The notes beneath the pieces were generated by a model. It searched no databases and had not been told where the DNA came from. It worked only from the letters and a program-made list of their open reading frames with translations. From positions 62,001 to 126,000 of the forward strand of contig NZ_CP083374.1 of assembly GCF_017488845.2 (NCBI RefSeq): a DNA stretch of 64,000 nucleotides, written 5' to 3'. This DNA comes from Ensifer canadensis. Lineage in GTDB: Bacteria > Pseudomonadota > Alphaproteobacteria > Rhizobiales > Rhizobiaceae. Numbering within the stretch: position 1 is the stretch's first letter; the number at the start of each line of letters is the position of its first letter. Both the position numbers and the translations under genes were made by a program. This document shows positions 1 through 8,169 of the stretch, piece by piece.

Positions 1-1
1 T

Positions 2-703
2 TACGCCGTCCCCGGCGTCGAGGTTCCGATCATCAAGGGCATTTCCTTCTCGCTTTCCCCCGGCGAAGTGCTGGGCGTGGTCGGCCCGTCGGCCGCCGGA
101 AAATCGACGCTGGCCCGGCTGCTGGTCGGCATCTTGAAGCCGACCTCGGGTGGGGTCTTTCTCGATGGCCACAATACTTATCTTTGGGAGCGCGGGTCCT
201 TTGGGGAATCGGTCGGATACCTCCCGCAATCGGTATCGCTGCTGGAGGGCACGATCCGGGAAAACATTGCCAGAATGGAAGATGGGGACCCCTACAAGGT
301 CATCGAGGCCGCGCGGCTTGCAGAAGTGCACGAGATGATCGGCCGCCTGCCGCTCGGCTATGACACGCCCGTCGGCGATGGTCACCTGACGCTTTCCGGT
401 GGACAAAGGCAGCGCATCGCGCTGGCGCGCTGCCTCTACAATCGCCCGCGCCTAGTCGTTCTCGATGAACCCAATGCCAACCTCGATTCGCTTGGCGAGC
501 GCGCGCTGGTGCGTGCGATCCAGCGCATGCGCGACCAGGGTGCCATCGTCATCATGATCGCCCACCGGCCATCGATCATGCAGGTCGCCGACAAGCTTCT
601 TGTCCTCGAAAATGGTCGTATCAGCCAGTTTGGGCCGCGAACGGATATCCTGACGACCGTGCCTGGGCCCGGCGAAACTCGGCGCGAGGTTGCTTCCGCA
701 TGA
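2..703 (+). CDS. wgdA: Type I secretion ABC transporter ATP-binding domain (partial, WgdA/ExpD1-like)
   Basis: This is the C-terminal nucleotide-binding domain of an inner-membrane ABC exporter of the PrtD/ExpD1 kind. The frame is open from base 2, so the membrane domain and true start lie outside the window; the GTG at 68 is internal. Visible motifs are the Walker A GPSAAGKST, the signature LSGGQRQRIALAR, the Walker B LVVLDEP and the switch histidine in IAHRP. The stop overlaps the next start by four bases (ATGA). It would power export of the RTX protein encoded at 2366 through the fusion protein encoded next. The symbol rests on the whole block matching S. meliloti wgd/wge in order; the ATPase alone could belong to any RTX exporter. 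Confidence 0.85.
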   Translation, partial: YAVPGVEVPIIKGISFSLSPGEVLGVVGPSAAGKSTLARLLVGILKPTSGGVFLDGHNTYLWERGSFGESVGYLPQSVSLLEGTIRENIARMEDGDPYKVIEAARLAEVHEMIGRLPLGYDTPVGDGHLTLSGGQRQRIALARCLYNRPRLVVLDEPNANLDSLGERALVRAIQRMRDQGAIVIMIAHRPSIMQVADKLLVLENGRISQFGPRTDILTTVPGPGETRREVASA

Positions 704-2100
704 CCGACAAACAGATGCTTCCGCTTCGTCCGCAGCCTTCAGAGCCCGTTGTCAGACCGCTGGCAAAAATCGCCCCTCAGGCGGCACCGACCCTGGCCGA
801 TATCGATGAGGCGCATTCCGAACGCGCGCTTCGCCGCCTGATGGTGGCGGGGCTTGCGACCATCATCGTATCCTTCGGTGGCTTCTTCACATGGGCGGTG
901 TCGACGGAACTCAGCAGCGCGACCGTTGCCAACGGCAGCGTGATCGTCGACTCCAAGCGCAAGACGATCAGCCATTTCGAAGGAGGTGTCATGGGGCGCC
1001 TTCTGGTTCAGGAGGGCGAACAGGTGGCCGTGGGTCAGCCGCTCATCCTCTTGGAAGACACGCGGGCACGCTCCAACTTGAATGCCCTCACCAGCCGTCG
1101 CATCGGCCTCATTGCCAGGCTCGCCAGGCTCAAGGCGGAACAGGACGGCGCCGCCGCAATCGCCTTCCCAAAAAATTTCGGCGAAGCCGGCGAGATCGCC
1201 GTCGACGAAGCGATCAAGGCGGAGAATGTCTTCTTCGACAAGCGACACGAGGCCAAGGCCGGGCGCGTCGACGTTCAGACGAAAACGATCGAGGAATATG
1301 GCGAACAGACAAAATCGCTGCTCATCCAGCTCGAAGCGACCGACCGGCAGATCGCCCTCATCACCGAACAGCGCACCGCAATCGCCACGCTGGTCGAGAA
1401 GGGCTTCGTGCAGCGCGCGAAGCTCATCGAGGTCGATACGCGCCTGAGTGAGCTCGCCAGAGCGCGCGGCGAACTGGCCGGAGACAAGGCGCAGGCAGAA
1501 AAGGCAAGGGCTGGCGCCCAACTCGCGTTGATCGGCATCGAAAGCGAGTTTCAATCGACCATCGCGGGTGAGATAACCACGGCGCGCATCGACCTGACGG
1601 ATGTCGAAGAACAGATCGTTGCGGCAAAGGATGTCTTGCGGCGCATGGAAATCCGCTCGCCCCAGGCAGGCGTGGTCAGCAACATCTGGCTGCGTACCCC
1701 CGGAAGTGCTGTCACGCCTGGCCAGCCCCTGATGGAAATCGTACCCGAAGACGAGCCGTTGGTCGTCGAGATGCGCGTCAACCCTCGTGACATCGACAGC
1801 ATATCGGTGGGCTCTCCGACGCAGATCCGTCTGACCGCCTACAATCAGCGCTCGCGCATGCCCTTCAATGGCGCGGTGACCTACATTGCCGCGGACCAGA
1901 CGGTCGATGAGAAGTCGGGTGCCTCCTATTTCACCGCTCGCGCCAAGATCGATGCGGCGTCTCTTGCTGCCGATCCCGATGTTCGCCTGTATCCGGGGGC
2001 GCCTGCCGAGGTGCTGATCGTGCACAAGGCACGCCGCGCCATCGACTACCTGGTGTCTCCTCTGACAGAAAGCTTCAATCGCGCCTTCAGGGAAGATTGA
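700..2100 (+). CDS. wgdB: Type I secretion membrane fusion protein, HlyD family (WgdB/ExpD2-like)
   Basis: Periplasmic adaptor of a type I secretion system, 466 residues, the usual length for the PrtE/HlyD family. A cytoplasmic N-terminus of about 45 residues precedes one membrane helix (about 47-66). A biotinyl-lipoyl half (GSVIVDSKRKTISHFEGG) follows, then a long alpha-helical hairpin rich in Glu, Arg and Ala (about 130-300), the second lipoyl half (IRSPQAGVVSNIW) and a beta-barrel domain. The ATG overlaps the stop of the ATPase gene, so the two are translationally coupled. It should bridge that ATPase to a TolC-type outer membrane protein not encoded beside it. Family assignment is firm; the wgdB name comes from context. 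Confidence 0.9.
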   Translation: MTDKQMLPLRPQPSEPVVRPLAKIAPQAAPTLADIDEAHSERALRRLMVAGLATIIVSFGGFFTWAVSTELSSATVANGSVIVDSKRKTISHFEGGVMGRLLVQEGEQVAVGQPLILLEDTRARSNLNALTSRRIGLIARLARLKAEQDGAAAIAFPKNFGEAGEIAVDEAIKAENVFFDKRHEAKAGRVDVQTKTIEEYGEQTKSLLIQLEATDRQIALITEQRTAIATLVEKGFVQRAKLIEVDTRLSELARARGELAGDKAQAEKARAGAQLALIGIESEFQSTIAGEITTARIDLTDVEEQIVAAKDVLRRMEIRSPQAGVVSNIWLRTPGSAVTPGQPLMEIVPEDEPLVVEMRVNPRDIDSISVGSPTQIRLTAYNQRSRMPFNGAVTYIAADQTVDEKSGASYFTARAKIDAASLAADPDVRLYPGAPAEVLIVHKARRAIDYLVSPLTESFNRAFRED

Positions 2101-2365
2101 TCCGGCGCCGGCAAGCGGGATACGTAGTAAATTACTACAAATATTGAACTAGTTTGCTACTAAACTACCCACTAAATCGCGGAAAACTATGCATAGTTTA
2201 ATTTCTGTATTGATTTCCCACGAAACTTGGCAATAATGTCGCGAAGATTTCATGATTTAATCTGGAATCGATGTTGAAATATATTCGAGGCCGATGCACA
2301 CTCCCGGCGCATCAACATCGACCTGGTCGGTGGACGTGCGATTTATCCACCAAGAGGAGAGGCAG
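2101..2365 (+). promoter_or_regulatory. AT-rich leader with stacked palindromes upstream of wgeA
   Basis: A 265-base gap, much more AT-rich than its surroundings. Two inverted repeats stand out: GTAGTAA-A-TTACTAC at 2124-2138 and the perfect 16-base AAACTATGCATAGTTT at 2184-2199. Between them lies TAGTTT/AAACTA. In S. meliloti the wgeA (expE1) upstream region is a known control point for WggR and MucR, so promoter and operator functions are inferred here. No WggR gene lies in the window. Confidence 0.55.
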
Positions 2366-3025
2366 ATGGCCACACTAGAAGGCGGCGCATACGACGACGC
2401 GCTGTTCGGCTCTCGCTTCAACGATTTCATCCATGCTCGAGCGGGTGATGATTTCGTGAGCGGCGGCAACGGACATGACATCATTTTCGGTGACGAAGGT
2501 GACGACCAGCTTTTCGGCGGCAACGGCAACGATACGCTGTTTGGCGGCGAAGGCGACGACGTTCTCTATGGCGAGAACGGCAACGATACGCTGACCGGTG
2601 GATGGGGTGATGATCTCCTTTCCGGCGGCAATGGCAGCGACATTTTGCTCGGCGGTCAGGGTAACGACTTCCTGTCCGGCGGCAAAGGCAGCGACATGCT
2701 CTTCGGCGGTGGCGGCAATGACGTCATCGACGGCGGCGCTGGCGACGACCTCCTGGTTGGCGGTGCCGGCAGTGACGTCTTCGTATTCGACGGCGGCGGC
2801 GGCAACGACGTCATCCTCGACTTCACGCCCGGTGAAGATCTGCTGCAGATCTCGAAGGGCATCAATGGTCTCGATATCACCTCGCCTGACGACCTCGCTT
2901 CGCGGGTCACCCAGGTCGGCGGCAATGTCATCATCGACCTCGGCCACGGCGATTCACTGACCCTGGTCAACGTCGACGTCGACGACATTCACGCAAATCC
3001 CGAGAACTATTTCACGGTTCACTAA
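2366..3025 (+). CDS. wgeA: Secreted RTX calcium-binding protein (WgeA/ExpE1-like)
   Basis: Small acidic extracellular protein of 219 residues built almost entirely from calcium-binding nonapeptide repeats of the GGxGxDxLx type (about residues 25-140), ending in a hydrophobic type I secretion tail. There is no N-terminal signal peptide, as expected for a type I substrate. The start at 2366 is chosen because AAGAGGAGAGG sits just upstream; an in-frame ATG at 2294 has no such site and would put the leader inside the gene. In S. meliloti the homologous ExpE1 is exported by ExpD1/ExpD2 and is needed for galactoglucan production or export, which fits the two upstream genes. Other small NodO-like RTX proteins are the main alternative. 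Confidence 0.88.
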   Translation: MATLEGGAYDDALFGSRFNDFIHARAGDDFVSGGNGHDIIFGDEGDDQLFGGNGNDTLFGGEGDDVLYGENGNDTLTGGWGDDLLSGGNGSDILLGGQGNDFLSGGKGSDMLFGGGGNDVIDGGAGDDLLVGGAGSDVFVFDGGGGNDVILDFTPGEDLLQISKGINGLDITSPDDLASRVTQVGGNVIIDLGHGDSLTLVNVDVDDIHANPENYFTVH

Positions 3026-3040
3026 GCGTGGACTAGGCGT

Positions 3041-3063
3041 GCCCTGCATTCCTCCCGCAGGGC
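3041..3063 (+). terminator. Hairpin between wgeA and wgeB
   Basis: GCCCTGC and GCAGGGC form a perfect 7-bp stem around a 9-base loop, 16 bases after the wgeA stop. No U-run follows, so it is more likely an attenuator or an mRNA-stabilising 3' structure than a full terminator. That would allow much more WgeA than downstream enzyme. Confidence 0.5.
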
Positions 3064-3086
3064 GCGCACTCCAAGAGGGATTGAAT

Positions 3087-5342
3087 TTGCCGTTCAGCGA
3101 TATCAAGCAGCCGAATACCGATCATCGGGACGCAAAGGCATTTCGTTTAGGATCGGACCTGGCTGTTCTCATCTGGGACCTGCCGCCGGGGCTGCCAATT
3201 CCAACGCGGCCGGTGCTGACGATGTCAAAGCCGCCGGTGCCGCTCGTGAGCGTAACTCTTTCGCTCGTTGACGGACATCAGCGAACGCTGTGGGCGATGC
3301 GGACAGCGAGAGCGCCGATGTCGGCTGTCATTGCCGTCGAAGGCAGCGACAGCGCAGTGCCGATCGGCATCGAACCGGCAAGCGGTCTGCCTCCACTCGA
3401 CATGGAGCAGCTGTTCCTGGAACTCGCGCCGGAAGCGCGTATCAGATTTCTCAACGTCCTGCTGACGACGTGGCGAAGCGCATTCAAGGTCGCTAGCGAC
3501 CCATATTTCTCACTTATCGTCGAAGACGCCCTCAACGCATTGGCGCCAACGCCTCGACCGGCGCGCATCACCTGCGAGCTGGGCCGCGGACGGTTCTTGA
3601 TCGAAACGACCATCAATCCGGAGTTCGACGACAAGCTCGGGATCTATGTCGTGAGCGCTGCAAGCGTCAGCCAATTAAGGCCGAAGGCGATCATCCGTCG
3701 CGGCACACGCTCGGCCTGGCAGGCCTGCCACTTCATTGCCGAGATGCCAAGCCTCAGCCCACCCTTTCAGATTGTGCTGCTCAGCAAGAACGGCATCGCC
3801 ATAAGACAGCTTTCCGAGCGCGAAGCGCAATGTCCAAGCCTTACGCGCTGGTGGGCAGACAATCGCGACGCGCTCGAACTGCGCGAATTGCTCGTTCAGC
3901 ATCTCGCCGCCTGGCCGAACGGTGGACCGGCGACCGCAATCGACCTGCAGGTCCGGGCGCCCTTGAAAGAGCGTCACGTTCCGAGAGCGGCACAGCAGCC
4001 ATCCGGACAGGTCGACCTGGCGCTCGCCCTTTCCGACAGCCTGCTGGTCGGCGGATGGTATCATGATCCGTCATCCATGCTCGCCGGCATCGACTATCTG
4101 CAGGCGGATGGCAAAGCGGTGCCGCTGGACGGCAATATCTACGAATTCCCCGGATGGGCGCAGACACAGGCCGACAAATCGAAGACGGACGTGACCGGCT
4201 TCGTTGCCCGTCTACCCCTCGATCAACCGCTCGGCCCGCTGCTTCAGCCGCGTTTTCAGATGCGGCTCGCCTCCGGGGCCGTGAAATCCCTCATCCCGCC
4301 GCCGCAACCCTTCGAACCCGTGCTGCAGCGAAACCAGATCCTGCGCGCGGTCCCGCCGCAACACGCCATCGACGATGCATTCCGCACGATACTTGCGCCG
4401 GCGCTGCGAGAAGTGGAGCAACGTCTGGGCAAGACGGTCGAGGTCAAGCGGACGAGAGACTATGGCCTGCCGCAGCATGCACCGCTCGTTTCCATCGTCA
4501 TCCCGCTCTACAAGGTTCTCGATTTTCTCCGCTTTCAGCTGTCGGGCATGGCGACGGACCCCTGGCTCATGGAAAACGCGGAACTGGTCTTCGTTCTGGA
4601 TTCCCCGGAAATTCAGGACGAGACCGAGCATCTGCTCGGCGGGCTGCATCTGTTGCACGGTTTGCCCATGCGGCTGGTGGTCATGAACCGGAACGGCGGC
4701 TACGCGCGGGCGTGCAATACCGGCGCGCGTATGGCGCGCGGCTCCGTTCTGGTCATGCTCAATTCCGATGTCGTGCCCTGCGAACCCGGCTGGGTGCAGA
4801 CGCTGATAGATCCGATCATGAGCGGGGCGTTCGGCGCGGTCGGCCCCAGGCTGATCTTCGAAGACAGATCGCTGCAGCACGCGGGCCTCTATTTCGGCCG
4901 CGACCAGCGTGGGATCTGGCTGAACCACCACTTCTACAAGGGCATGCCCAGCGACTACATGCCGGCGCAGCAGGCGCGAACGGTTCCCGGTGTCACGGGC
5001 GCCTGCCTCGTCACCACGAGGGATCTCTACGAGAGCGTCGGCGGCTTCACCGAGGACTATATCATCGGTGATTATGAAGACAGCGACCTTTGCCTGAAGA
5101 TCCGCCGGGCCGGCTTCGAGATCGGCTACGAGCCGTCGGCCTGCCTGTATCACTTCGAGCGCCAGTCGATCCGGCGCAGCCAGGACTACATGCGCGGGGT
5201 CGCCAGCCAATACAACTCCTGGCTCCACACCCAGCGCTGGGACGATGACATCGCCGCGCTGATGGCGCGCGACTATCGATCGCCGAGCAGCCCCAAGACC
5301 GCGTCTCCCGATGACCACGCAATTGAATGGACGAATGCATGA
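3087..5342 (+). CDS. wgeB: Family 2 glycosyltransferase with large N-terminal extension (WgeB/ExpE2-like)
   Basis: Predicted cytoplasmic glycosyltransferase of about 751 residues adding a sugar to the galactoglucan-type polymer. The C-terminal third is a GT-A domain: LVSIVIPLYK opens it near residue 465, NSD (559-561) is the DxD-like metal/nucleotide site, and GDYEDSDLC (ED at 664-665) supplies the catalytic acid. The N-terminal half is unlike a glycosyltransferase. Around residues 310-395 it has a segment with GGWYHDP and, later, GFVARLPL, resembling modules in the two proteins encoded at 7438 and 8166. The TTG at 3087 follows AAGAGGGA at good spacing. The GTG at 3039 lies in the hairpin and lacks a ribosome site. 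The stop overlaps the methyltransferase start. Confidence 0.82.
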   Translation: MPFSDIKQPNTDHRDAKAFRLGSDLAVLIWDLPPGLPIPTRPVLTMSKPPVPLVSVTLSLVDGHQRTLWAMRTARAPMSAVIAVEGSDSAVPIGIEPASGLPPLDMEQLFLELAPEARIRFLNVLLTTWRSAFKVASDPYFSLIVEDALNALAPTPRPARITCELGRGRFLIETTINPEFDDKLGIYVVSAASVSQLRPKAIIRRGTRSAWQACHFIAEMPSLSPPFQIVLLSKNGIAIRQLSEREAQCPSLTRWWADNRDALELRELLVQHLAAWPNGGPATAIDLQVRAPLKERHVPRAAQQPSGQVDLALALSDSLLVGGWYHDPSSMLAGIDYLQADGKAVPLDGNIYEFPGWAQTQADKSKTDVTGFVARLPLDQPLGPLLQPRFQMRLASGAVKSLIPPPQPFEPVLQRNQILRAVPPQHAIDDAFRTILAPALREVEQRLGKTVEVKRTRDYGLPQHAPLVSIVIPLYKVLDFLRFQLSGMATDPWLMENAELVFVLDSPEIQDETEHLLGGLHLLHGLPMRLVVMNRNGGYARACNTGARMARGSVLVMLNSDVVPCEPGWVQTLIDPIMSGAFGAVGPRLIFEDRSLQHAGLYFGRDQRGIWLNHHFYKGMPSDYMPAQQARTVPGVTGACLVTTRDLYESVGGFTEDYIIGDYEDSDLCLKIRRAGFEIGYEPSACLYHFERQSIRRSQDYMRGVASQYNSWLHTQRWDDDIAALMARDYRSPSSPKTASPDDHAIEWTNA

Positions 5343-6178
5343 TCGATGCCCTGCCCCGCGATGAAATCGGTGCACCACCGCCACTGGACGACGCACATCT
5401 TCGCTGGCTGACCGACAGCGTGTCGCGCAACCGGTTCCTTCCGCAGCCGGACGCGAACAGCATTTTTGTCGGCGACGGTGATTTCCGTGCGATCGGCGCG
5501 GAGTTTCTCGGACATTTCATCCGCATGGGCGGCTTGCGGGCCAATCATCGCGTTCTCGATATCGGCTGCGGCATCGGCCGCATGGCCGTGCCGCTCACCC
5601 AATATCTCGATGGCGACCGAGGCCGTTATGATGGCCTCGATCCCGTGGAGGGCGGCATCCGCTGGTGCCGGGCGACCGTGACGCCGACCTATCCGAACTT
5701 CACCTTCCAACGCCTCGACATCGCCCATGATCTCTACAACCCGACGGGGACGATCAAGGGCCGGGAACTGAAACTGCCATTTGCAGACGCGCAGTTCGAT
5801 TTCATCATCATGACGTCGGTCGTCACGCACCTGCCGGCTGACGAGGTCATGGCCTATCTGGCGGAGATCGTCCGGGTCCTGGCACATGGCGGCCGTTTGT
5901 TCATGACAGCCTTCATCGTCGACGAGATCGCCAGGCGAAATGCCACGGGGCGGCGCGATCCGCGCCTTGCCTTCGAGCGCGCCGGCCAGGGGCCCTGCTG
6001 GTTCGTACCGGGTCAGCCGCCGTTGGCCGCCGTCGGCTTCGACGATGGTTTTCTCGACGGCGCGTTCAATCGCACCGGTCTCTCGCTCGCGCTCAAGTCC
6101 TTTGGCCATTGGCGCGAACCGGGCGGCACACACTATCAAGATGTGCTCGTGGGTGAGCGTCACCGGAGCCGCCCATGA
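5339..6178 (+). CDS. wgeC: SAM-dependent methyltransferase, class I (WgeC/ExpE3-like)
   Basis: Rossmann-fold methyltransferase of 279 residues, likely cytoplasmic. Motif I is VLDIGCGIGRMAVPL, followed by DGLDPVEGGI (the acidic loop contacting the SAM ribose) and FDFIIMTSVVTHL and EIVRVLAHGGRLFM (motifs II and III). This is the arrangement of the Methyltransf_11/25 group. The substrate is not visible; modification of a sugar or lipid-linked intermediate is inferred from the neighbours. The ATG at 5339 overlaps the wgeB stop (ATGA); an in-frame ATG at 5327 is possible. Its own stop overlaps the next start, so the gene is inside a coupled run. Confidence 0.82.
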   Translation: MIDALPRDEIGAPPPLDDAHLRWLTDSVSRNRFLPQPDANSIFVGDGDFRAIGAEFLGHFIRMGGLRANHRVLDIGCGIGRMAVPLTQYLDGDRGRYDGLDPVEGGIRWCRATVTPTYPNFTFQRLDIAHDLYNPTGTIKGRELKLPFADAQFDFIIMTSVVTHLPADEVMAYLAEIVRVLAHGGRLFMTAFIVDEIARRNATGRRDPRLAFERAGQGPCWFVPGQPPLAAVGFDDGFLDGAFNRTGLSLALKSFGHWREPGGTHYQDVLVGERHRSRP

Positions 6179-7428
6179 GCGAGCGCATTCTCGTGGTGGC
6201 GCACAATCATCCGGCCCTTCATCCCGGCGGCACGGAAGTCTTTGCGCACGATCTCTTCCGCGCCTACCAGCGCGCAGGACACGAGGCGCTGTTCCTGGGC
6301 GCGGTCAACCAGGTCCATCGCGAGGCCAGACCGGGCACGAGTTTCCAGGCCATAGGGCCGACAGGCGACGAAATCCTGCTTTGGGCGGGGCATTTCGATC
6401 GCTTTTTCATGAGCCAGATCGACCTTTACGGTTTCGTGCCGGATCTGGTGGAACTGCTGCGCGAATTCCGGCCCGATGTGGTTCATCTCCACCATATTCT
6501 GCTCATGGGCGCCGAGTTTCCACATATCGTGCGCAGAGCGTTGCCGGCGTGCAAGATCGTCATGACCCTGCATGATTACTACCCGATTTGCCATCATGAC
6601 GGTCTGATGGTGCGCACCGACAAGCGGGAGCTCTGCCACGGCTCTAGTCCGGACCGTTGTCACGCCTGCTTCAAGGACATCAAGCCCGACCGCTTCGCGC
6701 TCAGGGAACAACATCTCAAGGCGCTTCTGAGCACGATTGATCGTTTTGCTGCGCCGAGCGAGTTCCTGAAACGACGCTATGTCGACTGGGGAATTGCCGA
6801 AGACCGCATCTCCGTCATCGCCAACGGCCTACCGCCCCAGGCGTTTGAGGCCGGCAAGGACAAACCCAAGAGCGGACGCCCCGTCTTCGGCTATTTCGGC
6901 AATCTGAACCCTTGGAAAGGGATCAAGGTGCTGCTGGAGGCGGCGCGCCAGCTGATCGCCGATGGCGTCGACTTCGAGCTGCGCGTCCATGGCGGCGCAC
7001 CGTTTCAGACCCAGGAATTCGTCGCCGACATCGACCGCCTGTTTTCCGAAACCGCACCCTTCGTCCAGCGGCGCGGCCCCTACCGCCGAGAAGATGTGGC
7101 AGCCCTCATCGGCGGCGTCGACTGCACCGTTGTCCCCTCCATCTGGTGGGAAAATGCGCCGCTGGTGATCCAGGAGGCGCAGGCGCAGGGACGCCCGGTG
7201 ATCGCCAGCAATATCGGCGGAATGGCCGAACTGGTCAGGAACGGCGTCAATGGCCTGACCGTGGCACCCGACGATCCACGCCAGCTCGCAGCCGCCATGC
7301 GGCAGGTCATCGAAAAGCCGACGCTTCTGCGACAGCTTTCCGGCCGAGCCGTTCGCCCTGATGACATCGACACCACAGCCGGTCGTTACCTTGCTCTTTT
7401 CAATCTCCAGCAGGTTCAGGCCGCATAA
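6175..7428 (+). CDS. wgeD: GT4-family glycosyltransferase (WgeD/ExpE4-like)
   Basis: GT-B retaining glycosyltransferase of 417 residues. The N-terminal acceptor domain has the glycine-rich loop HPGGTEVFAHDL; the C-terminal donor domain has FGYFGNLNPWKG, the E-x7-E region PLVIQEAQAQGRPVIASNIGGMAE and a typical GT4 tail. A cysteine-rich stretch near residues 139-170 (ICHHDGLMV, LCHGSSPDRCHACF) is shared with the other GT4 enzyme at 10409 and may be a metal site or a structural loop. The ATG overlaps the methyltransferase stop by four bases. Donor and acceptor sugars cannot be read from the sequence; a role in galactoglucan assembly is inferred from the block. Confidence 0.85.
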   Translation: MSERILVVAHNHPALHPGGTEVFAHDLFRAYQRAGHEALFLGAVNQVHREARPGTSFQAIGPTGDEILLWAGHFDRFFMSQIDLYGFVPDLVELLREFRPDVVHLHHILLMGAEFPHIVRRALPACKIVMTLHDYYPICHHDGLMVRTDKRELCHGSSPDRCHACFKDIKPDRFALREQHLKALLSTIDRFAAPSEFLKRRYVDWGIAEDRISVIANGLPPQAFEAGKDKPKSGRPVFGYFGNLNPWKGIKVLLEAARQLIADGVDFELRVHGGAPFQTQEFVADIDRLFSETAPFVQRRGPYRREDVAALIGGVDCTVVPSIWWENAPLVIQEAQAQGRPVIASNIGGMAELVRNGVNGLTVAPDDPRQLAAAMRQVIEKPTLLRQLSGRAVRPDDIDTTAGRYLALFNLQQVQAA

Positions 7429-7437
7429 AGAGGACCC

Positions 7438-8169
7438 ATGGCCCAAGTCGCAGAAAAACTCGACACGCCGCCGCCCGAGAATGAAGGCGCCAAACCCATC
7501 AACGGTCGCGTCGATGCCATCGATGGGGGACGCCTGTTCGGCTGGGCGCACGATCCCGCCGCCCCCGGCCAACGCCTCAAAGTGCGCGTCCTCCTCGATG
7601 GCGCACCGGTCGCCGAAGCGATCGCCGACCGCAATCGCCCGGACCTCAAGCGAAACGGGATCGGTGACGGCCAGCACGCATTCGAAATCGCCCTGCCTGA
7701 GGCGGTGCAGAAGCGCAGCCGCGATCTCGTCGTCATGGCGTTTACGGGAGACGGAGCGGGGCAGCCCCTCCGCGTGCCGCAACCCGACGAACAGGCAGCC
7801 GAAGCGCTGATCGCAGCACCATTGACCAGGGTGCTTGACAAACTGGACGTGCTGATGGCTGCGCAGCGTCAGCTGCAGATTTCCCAACGTTCGCTGCAGC
7901 GCGTACCTCATATCGGTGCAGATGCGGCGGAAACCGACGGAGCGGCAGACCCGAGCGCCGGCATCGACGGCCTTCGTGCCGAGATGAGCCGACGGCTCGA
8001 CGATCTGGACGTGCATCTGCTGCGAATGGATGGCGTCGTGGCGGGCATGGAGAAGACACTCTCCACACTTCAAAAACGGGCGGGCGGCGAGACCAGGCCG
8101 CTCGTGTTGCTTCTCTTCGTCCTCATGGGATTTGCAGCCGGAGCGCTGCTGGCATTGCTGGCAAGATGA
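7438..8169 (+). CDS. wgeE: Membrane-anchored module protein of the polysaccharide block (WgeE/ExpE5-like)
   Basis: A 243-residue protein of unknown function with three parts. Residues about 20-95 form a compact module with GRVDAIDGGRLFGWAHDP, VRVLLDG, NRPDL and GDGQHAFEIALPE, a pattern that recurs in sugar-transfer proteins. A helical linker with heptad-like spacing follows (about 115-210). One membrane helix closes the protein (about 217-240, rich in Leu, Ala and Gly). Without a signal peptide the module would face the cytoplasm, as in tail-anchored proteins. It starts ten bases after wgeD and its stop overlaps wgeF by ATGA. It could tether the soluble glycosyltransferases to the membrane; that is inference. 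Confidence 0.65.
   Translation: MAQVAEKLDTPPPENEGAKPINGRVDAIDGGRLFGWAHDPAAPGQRLKVRVLLDGAPVAEAIADRNRPDLKRNGIGDGQHAFEIALPEAVQKRSRDLVVMAFTGDGAGQPLRVPQPDEQAAEALIAAPLTRVLDKLDVLMAAQRQLQISQRSLQRVPHIGADAAETDGAADPSAGIDGLRAEMSRRLDDLDVHLLRMDGVVAGMEKTLSTLQKRAGGETRPLVLLLFVLMGFAAGALLALLAR

Noticed and set aside
2294..2365. Upstream in-frame ATG for wgeA
   Set aside because: No ribosome site and it would turn the palindromic leader into coding sequence; the ATG at 2366 has AAGAGGAGAGG.
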